From contig RPRQ01000007.1 of assembly GCA_003818205.1 (NCBI GenBank), positions 1 through 64,000 of the forward strand: a stretch of DNA of 64,000 nucleotides, read 5' to 3'. This DNA comes from Bacteroidales bacterium (GTDB lineage: Bacteria; Bacteroidota; Bacteroidia; Bacteroidales; Tenuifilaceae). Both the position numbers and the translations under genes were made by a program. The notes beneath the pieces are model-generated. The model saw only the letters and a list, made by a program, of their open reading frames with translations. It had not been told where the DNA came from and did not search any database. Below, piece after piece: positions 33,985 to 43,139 of the stretch; position 1 is the first letter of the stretch; every line of letters begins with the position of its first letter.

Positions 33985-36900
33985 TCAATACTTCTTTATT
34001 TCCTTCTTTAGCAGACGACTCAGCTTAATGCTTTCGAAGTAATCAATTAGCTTTCGGAGAACATCGGCCTGAAGGGTGACGAACAGCATTAAGGAGAAGA
34101 GCCAAATTACAGCAAGATTAAACCATAGCGTTCTGACGTATTGGCCATTGAAGAATTTCATTGGAGCGTAGAAATGCGCCCGGCCCCAGGGGTGATCGGG
34201 CAGCATGAATATGGGTTCATGCTTCTGAATAATTCGGCTATCGGTTTCGAGGAACTTGGTAACCTCGTTGGTATTGAGCACCCAATCGGCTAAGGCCTTG
34301 TTGTAGTTTCGCTTTTTAAGATTAAATACCCCTTCTGTTTTTAGACTATCTACAAGTTTGCTATAGATGCTATCCTTCTTTTGTCCTGCATTATTGCTGA
34401 TTTCGGTAAAATGGCCTTTAATATATCGCAGATAGCCATTGGTTTCTTCCGATATTTGTTCGTTGAAATCGGATACATTTAGCATTTGAATATTATCGAA
34501 CGGTGGGAGCTGTGTGGATTTTTGTAGCACTTTAAGCTCATTTGAGATAATTCTTAGATTGCTACCGAATTTTTGATCACTCTTTCTGTTCTCATCAACC
34601 CAGCGGTTGCACTCTTCCAGTTTGTATTGCAGCCGTGGGATAAGGAATGCAGTGCGAAAATACGATTCGCTCATTACCATCTCCTGCTCAAAGAAAAGTT
34701 TTTCGAATTGATTATTCTGAAACTGCTCTACGGCTAACGCTTCAAAAGCCCATCGCGAGGACATGATATCACCAACTAACGGAACGTAAACCTTTTTAGT
34801 TATTGATGGGTGGAGGTTATCGAACTGTACAATTGTACCGCTTAGCAGAAGTTGAGGTACTAAAATGAACGGAATGCTGATGTATATGGATACGATAGAA
34901 TTTAGCCCTGAGCTGATGTTTAAACCCATCATATTGGCAAGGCATGAGGTTGAGAAGAGGATGAGCCAGAAAACAAAAGTCAACCCATGTATTTCAAGAA
35001 CATAGTTACCGATTATAACAAACATGAGCATTTGAAGGGCTGATAGTGCGAATAGGTAGAATACCTTAGCGTTGAGGTAGCTGAAACGGCTAAGGTTAAG
35101 AAACGATTCCCTCTCAAGAATTTTTCTGTCGCTTATTATTTCCTCAGCGCTTACGGTAAGCCCAATGAATAGGGAAACCACCACGCTCATGAATAGGTAG
35201 GCTGGTAGATTTTTATTATCGGCCAGGATATATTCGCTCCCAGGGGTATATTTGGTGAAGTAGGCAAGTATAAAGGCGAGTAGTGGCGCTTCTATCAGAT
35301 TAATTAGCACGTATTGCTTGTTGCCAATCTTCGATAGCAAATTACGAATGGAAAAAATCTTGAATTGAACCTCAATATTGGGGATATTAAAGAAGTTCTT
35401 TGGGAGGATATCTTTATGTACCTTTGCTTTTAGCTGATCTTGCACGTTTTTATTGTAAAGGCGATTCCATTCATCGGGGGTTTTTTGCCGAATATTGGTT
35501 TGTTTACCATACTCGTCAACTATTTTTGCCTCAATAATTTCAAGGATTTGATCAGGGTTGATGCTTCCGCACTGAAAGCAGCCGCTTTCGGATGCATTAA
35601 CCTGGGTGCTCATGGTTTTGAAATAGACAATGGCGTCAACCGGGTTGCCTTGGTAAATGGGGTATCCGCCTTTGTCCAAAACCCATAGCTTGTCGAACAG
35701 CTTAAAAACCTTTGATGAGGGTTGGTGGATGTTCACAATGACCAACCGTCCATTGCTGGCCTGTTGCTTTAAAAGCCGCATTACCATTAACGAATCGCTA
35801 GATGATAGTCCACTTGTAGGTTCATCCACAAAGAGGATTGATGGTTCGCGCATGAGCTCTAACCCAAAATTTAGCCGCTTGCGTTGACCACCGCTGATCA
35901 TCTTGTTAAGCGGAGACCCAACCCTTAAATCCCTAATCTCCCAAAGATCGAGATCGTCGAGGACACGTTTTACGGTTTGCCGAACCTTAAACTCGGTGAA
36001 ATTGCTAAAGCAGAGTTTTGCGTTGTAATAAAGGTTTTGATAAACCGTTAAATCCTCAAACAGAAGATCGTCCTGAGGTACGTAACCGATTATCCCCTCA
36101 ACGGTTCTTTTATCGATATGAATGTCATGCCCGTTGATGAGTACTCTTCCCGATTTAGGTTTTACCTTTCCGGTAAGTAGATTAAGTAAAGTTGATTTAC
36201 CAACTCCGCTACCTCCCATTATTCCAATCAGCTGTCCGGATTCTTCGGAGAAGCTAAAATTCTTTATCCCGTTCGTACTATTTCTAAAGGTATAGTCAAG
36301 ATTTTCGGCGGCGAAGACTATCTTTTGCCGATTCTTAGTTTTGGAAAGCCAGCTCATGAGGTCGCTAAAATAGATTGAGTTCACCGTAGGCCCTTTTACA
36401 ATTGAACCAACCTCTACGATATAAGCTTTCCCTGGGGTTATCGTTTTCCCATCAAGATAAAGTTCCGTTCTACCGTAATAGCGCATCACGAAGCTTCCGG
36501 TTGAGGGAATATACAGGAATGTCAACCTTCCAGCTATGCTTTCGTTGTATAATTTATGTGAATCTTCGAGCCATTCGGGCATATTCTGCTCTACCCAAAG
36601 CCCTTCAAGGATATCCTCACGAATTTTTGGATGGCTTTCGATAATCAGCAGGAACGAGGGGTCTATCTCTTCGCAGTCGTTATGAAAAATAAAATACTCG
36701 ATGTTATTGGCTTCGGTTTCATCGATGTTAAAGCATTTGGATACGGTGTCAACCACATCCTTCTCTAGGGTGGTAATCTTATTGTCTTCAATTACGTACT
36801 CCAAAAGTTTGATGAGGACGACGATTCGGTCGGATTGAGGTAGGCCTTTCCGTATCTGATGGCAAACCTTCTGAACGTATTCGATTAGCGTTTCACGCCC

Positions 36901-37110
36901 CATTTCTTCGTACTTAGAATAGGCCGAAATATCGCGATTAAAAAAATCGGCGTAGCTCTCAAATAGGTCGAGGTATTCATTTGCAATGCGTCGGGTGAGA
37001 TGCTGACGCAGAAATGCTTCAACAATTTTCTTCCCTTTTGCCGACACCTGAGAGGTGTTGGCGATAAGGGCAAAAAGTTGCATAAGGGCATTAAGAATCG
37101 ATTCGCTCAT
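33985..37110 (-). CDS. ABCG-type half transporter with N-terminal TerB-like region
   Basis: 1041 residues. Residues 1-190 are helical and include LEYVIEDNKITTLEKDVVDTV, reminiscent of TerB/DjlA-type domains. A small beta domain follows (about 195-255; GSFVMRYYGRTELYLDGK), which may be FHA-like. The ATPase (about 265-500) has Walker A GGSGVGKST, PQDDLLFEDLTV, signature ISGGQRKRLNFGLELM and Walker B ILFVDEPTSGLSSSD, all intact and of the ABCG/ABC2 class. The membrane domain begins near 610 with six helices, a long extracytoplasmic helical loop (about 800-1000) and a final helix near 1010. This composite is known in Bacteroidota but its substrate is not. It stands alone on the minus strand, convergent with the XRE gene. 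Confidence 0.88.
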   Translation of the reverse strand: MSESILNALMQLFALIANTSQVSAKGKKIVEAFLRQHLTRRIANEYLDLFESYADFFNRDISAYSKYEEMGRETLIEYVQKVCHQIRKGLPQSDRIVVLIKLLEYVIEDNKITTLEKDVVDTVSKCFNIDETEANNIEYFIFHNDCEEIDPSFLLIIESHPKIREDILEGLWVEQNMPEWLEDSHKLYNESIAGRLTFLYIPSTGSFVMRYYGRTELYLDGKTITPGKAYIVEVGSIVKGPTVNSIYFSDLMSWLSKTKNRQKIVFAAENLDYTFRNSTNGIKNFSFSEESGQLIGIMGGSGVGKSTLLNLLTGKVKPKSGRVLINGHDIHIDKRTVEGIIGYVPQDDLLFEDLTVYQNLYYNAKLCFSNFTEFKVRQTVKRVLDDLDLWEIRDLRVGSPLNKMISGGQRKRLNFGLELMREPSILFVDEPTSGLSSSDSLMVMRLLKQQASNGRLVIVNIHQPSSKVFKLFDKLWVLDKGGYPIYQGNPVDAIVYFKTMSTQVNASESGCFQCGSINPDQILEIIEAKIVDEYGKQTNIRQKTPDEWNRLYNKNVQDQLKAKVHKDILPKNFFNIPNIEVQFKIFSIRNLLSKIGNKQYVLINLIEAPLLAFILAYFTKYTPGSEYILADNKNLPAYLFMSVVVSLFIGLTVSAEEIISDRKILERESFLNLSRFSYLNAKVFYLFALSALQMLMFVIIGNYVLEIHGLTFVFWLILFSTSCLANMMGLNISSGLNSIVSIYISIPFILVPQLLLSGTIVQFDNLHPSITKKVYVPLVGDIMSSRWAFEALAVEQFQNNQFEKLFFEQEMVMSESYFRTAFLIPRLQYKLEECNRWVDENRKSDQKFGSNLRIISNELKVLQKSTQLPPFDNIQMLNVSDFNEQISEETNGYLRYIKGHFTEISNNAGQKKDSIYSKLVDSLKTEGVFNLKKRNYNKALADWVLNTNEVTKFLETDSRIIQKHEPIFMLPDHPWGRAHFYAPMKFFNGQYVRTLWFNLAVIWLFSLMLFVTLQADVLRKLIDYFESIKLSRLLKKEIKKY

Positions 37111-37137
37111 AGAGAAGAAAACAATGCACTAAGATAT

Positions 37138-37562
37138 GAAATGTCCATGTAATAATTTATAATAAATAGACATTATACAGATTAAGCATCAGCTGTTATA
37201 TCTATACTGCTTACCCAAAGTGTTATAGTCCTCGGAAAGGGGATTGTTCTAATAACTCCGCCTTTTAAGGCGGAGATAATGATGTAACGATTTGTGGGCT
37301 TCAGCCCTTGACTTTCTATGCCAGCTGCTATATACTTTCTATTAATCAACGTAGAAACAATTCTACTCTTAAAACCGTACACTACGCTTTTGGCTAAAGC
37401 CGAGGGTTCTTTTTTATCTTGACTCCGCCTTTTAAGGCGGAGTTATTGATTTTTAGTTTAAAAAATACTGTAACTATCATATTATGAGATTTTAACGAAG
37501 CGCAAAACTGCTTAATCTATATAATGTATAATGCAATGATTAAAATTCGGACATTCCATGTG
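37138..37562. repeat. Nested inverted-repeat element, about 425 bp
   Basis: Outer arms: GACATTATACAGATTAAGCA (37171-37190 region) and its loose inverse TGCTTAATCTATATAATG (37510 region), with ATGTCCATG and CATTCCATG words further out. Inner ends: a 25-bp arm at 37251-37275 is the exact inverse of 37423-37447, and each contains the palindrome CTCCGCCTTTTAAGGCGGAG. Between them lie GGGCTTCAGCCC and GGCTAAAGCCG, further palindromes. This is one small element (37251-37447) inside an older one. No open reading frame in it is credible. Confidence 0.65.
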
Positions 37563-37713
37563 TGCAGAAGTGTAAATAACTCCTATAAGTAAATTTGAAA
37601 AATATTGATAGTATTTTTCCTAATAGAATAAGGAAACACATGAAAAGATGGTAGAGTTACAGCTAATGCTTAGAATGAATATTCTACTTGTCATTGTATA
37701 ACTATTTGCAAAA

Positions 37714-37745
37714 CAAAAAAGACCCACCTAAGTGAGTCTTTTTTA
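37714..37745. terminator. Bidirectional terminator after the 37761 lipoprotein gene
   Basis: On the minus strand GACTCAC and GTGGGTC form the stem (one G-T pair), with T-runs on both sides. It lies 16 bp from the stop codon of the lipoprotein gene. Confidence 0.8.
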
Positions 37746-37760
37746 ATGAGATATACTTTA

Positions 37761-38579
37761 TTACTGTACAATCGTACCACGAACCTGTGCAACTGCTTTA
37801 TTGATCTGTTCGAATTGTTCGGGGGTAAGTTTATCAATACCAATGGTATTATAAATATCAGCAAGAGGCTTAAGAACTTCTGCTATTTCAGCAACGTCCT
37901 TATCAGTTTTATATGGCTCTAGGAGAGAGAGAAGTTTCGTTAGCGGTTCTTTCTGATTAGCAACAATTTTAAGAATGTCTTCATTGTTTTTGCTAATGAT
38001 TGCCATTTGAGTAGTAATGTATAAACCTTCAATCCAGCTACCTGCCATAACTAGCAGCGAGGTGTTATCCTTGCCATTATTTACAAGAAATTCATATGTA
38101 TCGTAAAATGAATCGGATATGATACGAATCAATGAATCTTTATTATCGATGTTCTTCTCAACGCGCTGAGCAAATTCTACGTTGAAAGCAGAGGTTATCT
38201 GTAGCTCATCGATAAGTTTTTTAGAAACCTTGAGGTAGTTCATGGTTTCCTGCTTCATCTGATAGGTGCTAGCATAGCTAAGGTCTGCACCATAAACGCC
38301 TAAATTTAGGGCTTTGCTCTTTGCAGGAATGTATTTATCTACATTCTCAATAGGGTTGCTTATGCTGAGGATGTAAGTTGCACCTGCATTATTTAGGAGT
38401 TTAATAACTTCGAAAGCGGTTGGTATAGGATACTTTGTGACACTCTTAAAAGCTTCTTCTTTGGGAGTTACCGAAGAATTTTCAGCTTCTTTTGCTTGTC
38501 TGTTACCACAGCTTACAAAGAACATTACTGCCAATAGCAGTGTAGAGATTTTAACGATGTTGAACTTACTAGTTTTCAT
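37761..38579 (-). CDS. Lipoprotein of unknown function
   Basis: 272 residues. The N-terminus is a lipoprotein signal: a basic start, a hydrophobic core (STLLLAVMFFV) and the lipobox VSCG with Cys about 24. The mature part is all-helical and shows no catalytic motif; NLGVYGADLSYASTYQMKQETMNYL and LVMAGSWIEGLYI are the most distinctive stretches. Similar helical lipoproteins are conserved in Bacteroidota, but I know no assigned role. It is followed by a terminator and separated from dnaG by a MITE, so it is probably monocistronic. Its position downstream of dnaG need not imply a functional link. Confidence 0.82.
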   Translation of the reverse strand: MKTSKFNIVKISTLLLAVMFFVSCGNRQAKEAENSSVTPKEEAFKSVTKYPIPTAFEVIKLLNNAGATYILSISNPIENVDKYIPAKSKALNLGVYGADLSYASTYQMKQETMNYLKVSKKLIDELQITSAFNVEFAQRVEKNIDNKDSLIRIISDSFYDTYEFLVNNGKDNTSLLVMAGSWIEGLYITTQMAIISKNNEDILKIVANQKEPLTKLLSLLEPYKTDKDVAEIAEVLKPLADIYNTIGIDKLTPEQFEQINKAVAQVRGTIVQ

Positions 38580-38744
38580 CTGATTTATAGGTTTGGGTTA
38601 GTTGTATCCTTACTAAGGTTTAGTAATATTTTAAGGTTCGAATATAGCATTTTATGAATAGTAAAAGTAATAATTCGCATATAAATTAACAATTTATAGT
38701 TGGTCTTGTTTAAACAAATTATTTTTAAAGCAAGAAAAAAAACT

Positions 38745-38824
38745 TTAACTACTCACCACGAAGACACACCTGCCTACCGGTCAGGTCCGTGGTTTTTTTA
38801 TTTTGGTTAATGCTGAATAGTTAC
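38745..38824. mobile_element. 80-bp MITE with 11-bp terminal inverted repeats, copy 1
   Basis: Left end TTAACTACTCA (38745-38755) and right end TGAATAGTTAC (38814-38824) are inverse copies with two mismatches. Flanking 8-mers are AAAAAACT (38737-38744) and AAAATACT (38825-38832), a target duplication with one change. Inside are CACCACGAAGACAC and TCCGTGG, shared with copies 2 and 3, and a CCTGCCTACCGG palindrome. It is the shortest copy and probably internally deleted. It ends 13 bp from the dnaG stop. Confidence 0.8.
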
Positions 38825-38837
38825 AAAATACTTTAAG

Positions 38838-40778
38838 CTAAAGAACAATTCTATCCAACTCCTTTGAAAGCGTATTCTGTAAGTCGTTTAATGTTTTTAC
38901 TTTTTTAAGTATACCATTCGTTTCTTCCACCTGATTTTTGATATCGAGTTTAACGAGATCGTCGTGAAGTTTTTTTATGGCCAACTTCATGATTTTACTT
39001 TTATAAACGATAATTGCTTTTGGTACAACTCGATGAAGAAAATCGATATCCTCCTCAGAAAATGCTTGGTGTTTAGCCCAAATTTTGCTCAACTTATGGG
39101 GTGTTGAAAGGAAATCAACCGCCACTTGGCTGATCTGACTATCGGGGTGGTTCACAAAGTATCGGTTATCTACCATGGGGTTAATATCGAGCTGCGAGAG
39201 GTACTCGTTGAATATTTTCTGATATACAAGGTTTTTAAACTCCAAATCATCATTTAGTATCTCGTTGATAATATACTGACCAATGGATACCGATGGGGAC
39301 TCCTGATTATCGTCATTGAGTTCAGGTTTCCAAAACTCCACGTTGCCATGCCGGAGCATAAAGTAAACGATTTCCTTTTCCTGCTCTTCGCATGATACAT
39401 TCGTTACAAAACCTGGAAGGGGAGGAGTGGTTTTTATTTCGGCTTCAGCAGGTATTTTGCCCAAAACCTGCTCCATTTTCTTCCGCCGGTTCGAGGCTAC
39501 CTCGGTGTAGAGAACGTTTTCCTGAATATCGAGAAGTCTGCTGCAATCTTTGATGTAAACCGAGCGGATAATACTATCGGGAATAACGGATATTGACCGA
39601 ACGATATCGGAGATTAGCCCAGCACGCTTAATGGGATCGACCTTTGCCTCATCGAGGAGTATTCGGGTTTTAAAGGTGATGAAATCGGTTTCGTTCTTGG
39701 CAATGAAATCTAAAACCTCCGATGCGCTATGCGAACGGGCGTAGCTATCGGGGTCCTCGCCATCGGGAAGCAATGCAACCTTAACGTTTAAGCCCTCTTC
39801 AAGCACTAGGTCAATCCCTCTGATTGATGCCTTAATACCAGCAGCATCGCCATCGTAAAGGATGGTTACGTTGGGCGTGAAACGCTTAATCAGCCTAATC
39901 TGATCAATCGTAAGCGATGTCCCCGAGCTGGCAACCACGTTTTCGACCCCAGCTTGGTGAAGCGAGATAACATCGGTATATCCCTCAACCAAGAAGCATT
40001 TATTCTCCTGCGTGATGGATTTTTTAGCATGAAAAATTCCGTAGAGGATACCGCTCTTGTGGTAAATTTCGCTCTCGGGGCTATTCAGGTATTTGGCAAA
40101 CTTCTTATCGGTTTTCAGAATTCTTCCACCAAAGGCGGTAACCCTACCGCTGATGCTATGAATGGGGAACATCACCCTACCCTGAAACCTGTCGAACGTA
40201 TCCTCGTTATGCTGAATGGTTAGCCCAGTTTTAACTAGAAAATCAAGTTTATAACCCTCTCGAATAGCGGTTTTGGTGAAAGCATCCCGCTGATCGAGGC
40301 AGTAGCCTAGCTGAAATTTCTCGATGGTATCGTCGCGGAAACCCCGTTCACGGAAATATGCCATCCCGATGGTTTTTCCGTCGGAGTGTTTATGAAGGTT
40401 ATCGCTGAAGTACCTTTGTGCGTAAGCAGTAACCACCATTAGGCTCTCACGCTCATTCCGCTGCTGAAGTTCTTCGGGGGTAACCTCCTTCTCAACCACC
40501 TCAATATGATATTTACGGGCAAGGAACTTGAGCGCCTCAACGTAGCTCATATGCTCGTGTTCCATTATGAAGTTCACCGAGTTGCCTCCCTTGCCGCAAC
40601 CAAAGCACTTGAAAATTCCCTTTGCAGGGCTTACAGTAAATGATGGGGTTTTTTCATTATGGAAGGGGCAAAGGCCTAGATGGTTTGTCCCCCTCTTTTT
40701 TAGAGTAACAAAATCTCCAACTACCTCGGTAATATCGGCAGCAGCAATAATCCTATCGACTGTATGTTGGTCTATCAT
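38838..40778 (-). CDS. dnaG: DNA primase
   Basis: Makes RNA primers at the replication fork with DnaB helicase. The 646-residue protein has an N-terminal CHC2 zinc finger (Cys37, His40, Cys58, Cys61 in CPFHNEKTPSF...KCFGCG) and the primase core RFQGRVMFPI.S..G.V.AFGGR. The Toprim domain (about 255-340) has the acidic residues in FLVEGYTDVISL and YDGDAAG intact. The C-terminal region, from about 430 on, would contact DnaB. Length is usual. It lies between two copies of the same MITE: copy 1 just after its stop and copy 2 some 60 bp before its start. No rpsU or rpoD neighbours are present. The start ATG is followed by the typical MIDQHTVDRIIAAADI. Confidence 0.97.
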   Translation of the reverse strand: MIDQHTVDRIIAAADITEVVGDFVTLKKRGTNHLGLCPFHNEKTPSFTVSPAKGIFKCFGCGKGGNSVNFIMEHEHMSYVEALKFLARKYHIEVVEKEVTPEELQQRNERESLMVVTAYAQRYFSDNLHKHSDGKTIGMAYFRERGFRDDTIEKFQLGYCLDQRDAFTKTAIREGYKLDFLVKTGLTIQHNEDTFDRFQGRVMFPIHSISGRVTAFGGRILKTDKKFAKYLNSPESEIYHKSGILYGIFHAKKSITQENKCFLVEGYTDVISLHQAGVENVVASSGTSLTIDQIRLIKRFTPNVTILYDGDAAGIKASIRGIDLVLEEGLNVKVALLPDGEDPDSYARSHSASEVLDFIAKNETDFITFKTRILLDEAKVDPIKRAGLISDIVRSISVIPDSIIRSVYIKDCSRLLDIQENVLYTEVASNRRKKMEQVLGKIPAEAEIKTTPPLPGFVTNVSCEEQEKEIVYFMLRHGNVEFWKPELNDDNQESPSVSIGQYIINEILNDDLEFKNLVYQKIFNEYLSQLDINPMVDNRYFVNHPDSQISQVAVDFLSTPHKLSKIWAKHQAFSEEDIDFLHRVVPKAIIVYKSKIMKLAIKKLHDDLVKLDIKNQVEETNGILKKVKTLNDLQNTLSKELDRIVL

Positions 40779-40838
40779 TTCGATTTAAAATGGAAAATGT
40801 AAAGATAATAATTGGAAGGACACCGAATTAGAAAATTA

Positions 40839-41042
40839 GTAACTATTCACCACGGAGAAACGGAGGGCACAGAGTTTCACAGAGAAAATATTTATGTTTT
40901 TCGTTTTAGTGATTCTTTTGCATTTTGATATTCAGTCGTTTTTTATAATTGCCTCTCCCGATAAATCGGGACAAGTTGTGGTTCTCCGTGCTCTCTGTGT
41001 CTCAGTGGTTTTTGTTCAATTCGATTACGGCTGAATAGTTAG
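40839..41042. mobile_element. 204-bp MITE with 8-bp target duplication, copy 2
   Basis: Left end GTAACTATTCA (40839-40849) and right end TGAATAGTTAG (41032-41042) match as inverted repeats in 10 of 11 positions. The 8-mer GAAAATTA lies directly outside both ends (40831-40838 and 41043-41050), a perfect target duplication. The inner arms CACCACGGAGA and CTCAGTGGTT extend the inverted similarity. No reading frame of note. It fills the 327-bp gap between the LytTR regulator gene and dnaG and begins 60 bp upstream of the dnaG ATG, so it could affect dnaG transcription. Confidence 0.9.
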
Positions 41043-41105
41043 GAAAATTAGAATATCAAATTTCTTTAAATGATTTGAAGTAGAATGGTTAATTTACAGG
41101 TAGGT

Positions 41106-41834
41106 TTAAATTACGCCTTTCGCCTTTAGTTTATCTTGAAAAGTCTTTCTGTAAGCGTCTCCAATAGGGATTTTAGTTCCTGAAATTTTTACATGAGCCC
41201 TTTCAATTTCTTCGATTTTATCAATACACACGATGTATGACCGATGAATTCTTATAAAATTATCGCTAGGAAGCATTTGTTCGATTTGAGAGAAACTCAT
41301 TAGAGTCATAATCTTTTTTGTTGAAGTACGAATCCTTAAGTAATCTTTCATTCCCTCAACATAAAGAATTTCTGAGAATTTTACTTGTTCATGCTTTTGC
41401 CCACTTTTTATGAAAATATAGTCTATCGCTTTTTCGGTAACAGTTAATGTTGAGCCTCTGAGTTGAGCAAGGTCTTTTTCAATAATTGAATAGGCTTTTT
41501 CTACTGATTTTAAGAATCTTTCGAATGAAATGGGTTTAAGCAGATAATCAACTGCATTAAGTTCATATCCTTTAATTGCAAACTTATCGAAGGCTGTTGT
41601 AAAAATTACAAGTGGTTTATTTGAAAGTGATTCAAGCAGCTGAATTCCACTTATTCCATCCATTTGAATATCGAGAAAGAGTAAATCAATGGTGTGCCTT
41701 TTAAGCTCAGGAAGAGAAGCAAGCGCATTATCAAACTTACCATCCAGCTTTAAATAGGGAACTCTATTGATATAGCCCACTATTTTTTCTAAGGCAAGGG
41801 GTTCATCATCAATAGCAATACATCTAATAATCAT
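41106..41834 (-). CDS. LytTR-family response regulator
   Basis: 242 residues. The receiver domain (1-120) has acidic pair DDE at 9-11, phospho-acceptor Asp55 in LFLDIQMDG, the Thr of FTTAFD and the Lys of LLKPISFERF. The LytTR DNA-binding domain (about 140-240) shows FIKSGQKHEQVKFSEILYVEGMKDYLRI, the MSFSQIEQMLPSDNFIRIHRSYIV strand pair and KIPIGDAYRKTF. It overlaps the kinase gene by 4 bp (41831-41834), so the two are translationally coupled and form a two-component system. Targets are unknown; LytTR regulators often control neighbouring surface genes, and a lipoprotein gene lies divergent to the pair. Confidence 0.95.
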   Translation of the reverse strand: MIIRCIAIDDEPLALEKIVGYINRVPYLKLDGKFDNALASLPELKRHTIDLLFLDIQMDGISGIQLLESLSNKPLVIFTTAFDKFAIKGYELNAVDYLLKPISFERFLKSVEKAYSIIEKDLAQLRGSTLTVTEKAIDYIFIKSGQKHEQVKFSEILYVEGMKDYLRIRTSTKKIMTLMSFSQIEQMLPSDNFIRIHRSYIVCIDKIEEIERAHVKISGTKIPIGDAYRKTFQDKLKAKGVI

Positions 41835-42865
41835 AACATCAAGGTTAATTGTACATTGTATGAACCGTCAGAAATATCAGTAGTAAGGCTATATTTATCC
41901 TTAAAAACTAAATCTAATCTTCGCTGAACGTTCTTTAGCCCAATGCCTCCATCTCCATCGTAAGTAGTATCGGGTGTTTTCTTAATAGGATTAATTGATT
42001 TAAACACTATTGTTTTTTCCTCAGATATTAGATTAAAAGTAAATGGGATTGATAAGTTACGCTTATCACCATGCTTAAAGGCATTTTCAACAAACGAAAT
42101 GAGTAGCATAGGGGGGATTGAGTGTTCAAAATGATTTCCGGTAACCTTCAGTTCTACCAGGGTATCCTTTAGGAGTCTTATTTTTTGAAGTTCAATATAA
42201 CTTTTCAAGTATTCAATTTCGCGAGCAAGCGTTACTTTATTACAATTTGCTTCGTAAAGCATATACCTCATTATTTCAGATAGTCGAAGTAATGCATCAG
42301 AGGCTTTATCTGTATCTTTAGTAATAAGTGTGTGGATATTATTTAACGTATTAAATAAAAAATGAGGGTTGATTTGACTCCTAAGTAATGCTAGTTCGCT
42401 TGCCTGATTTTGAACTTCAAGTTGAACGATTCGCTGTTGTTCTAAATACCAGTGTTTTAGAATTTTTATAGAAGTTGCTGTTACTATTATCATTATAACA
42501 CCAATAGACATATTAAAAAAACGAGTGGTGAAAATTGGCGAATTTGATGGATCGAATTGAGGGTAGAGCAATGGGTAAATATAATAATAGTTTACTAATC
42601 TTTCAGCAACTGCGGCAGCGAGAGCCGTTGCGATAAAAACGGTTAGAAACCAGATGTATCTTTTTCGAATTAAAAGTTTAGGGATTAAAAAATATAGTGA
42701 AAAATAGGTGCCCGACATATCGATTGGAAGAACAAGCAAATTTTGATATAGAATAATCAATGTGTTATCAATCCAGAAACCGTAAAGAAGAGTTGTGAAT
42801 AAAAGAGCAAAGGCCCAATATATAACATGGAGTAAAACTCTTTTTGTTGTTTTCCCAATTTTCAT
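41831..42865 (-). CDS. LytS-type sensor histidine kinase
   Basis: 344 residues. Four membrane helices (about 12-30, 38-62, 72-90, 117-136) form the whole sensory part, with no sizeable outside domain. A coiled linker (YLEQQRIVQLEVQNQASELALL) leads to the His_kinase domain with His168 in LRSQINPHFLFNTLNNIHTLI. The ATPase domain has PPMLLISFVENAFKHGD and GGIGLKNVQRRL. This is the HPK7/8-like class that pairs with LytTR regulators, here encoded by the overlapping downstream gene. The ATG at 42865 leaves a basic KIGKTTKR start before the first helix. Confidence 0.95.
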   Translation of the reverse strand: MKIGKTTKRVLLHVIYWAFALLFTTLLYGFWIDNTLIILYQNLLVLPIDMSGTYFSLYFLIPKLLIRKRYIWFLTVFIATALAAAVAERLVNYYYIYPLLYPQFDPSNSPIFTTRFFNMSIGVIMIIVTATSIKILKHWYLEQQRIVQLEVQNQASELALLRSQINPHFLFNTLNNIHTLITKDTDKASDALLRLSEIMRYMLYEANCNKVTLAREIEYLKSYIELQKIRLLKDTLVELKVTGNHFEHSIPPMLLISFVENAFKHGDKRNLSIPFTFNLISEEKTIVFKSINPIKKTPDTTYDGDGGIGLKNVQRRLDLVFKDKYSLTTDISDGSYNVQLTLML

Positions 42866-43139
42866 TATAGCCGCTTTACTAATTGACTCTCAAATTAACT
42901 GCAATTTACAATTTAGTAGATGTTATATATGATTATTTCGACAAAAGCTATATTCTTTCACCCCGATTGACCATGAACTATCGATAAATGGCGATGGGGT
43001 ATATACTACAATTTATTCGTCTATTTTATCACCCAATCTATATATTACATTTTGATAATCAATTATATCTATTGATTTTTGGTAAAGTGATAAATAAAGA
43101 TTAGCGGAAGTACTCCTTACTATTAACTTTAATTAAATT

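Noticed and set aside
37182-37382. 66-codon minus-strand frame in the repeat region
   Set aside because: It lies across nested inverted repeats; no start context or family.
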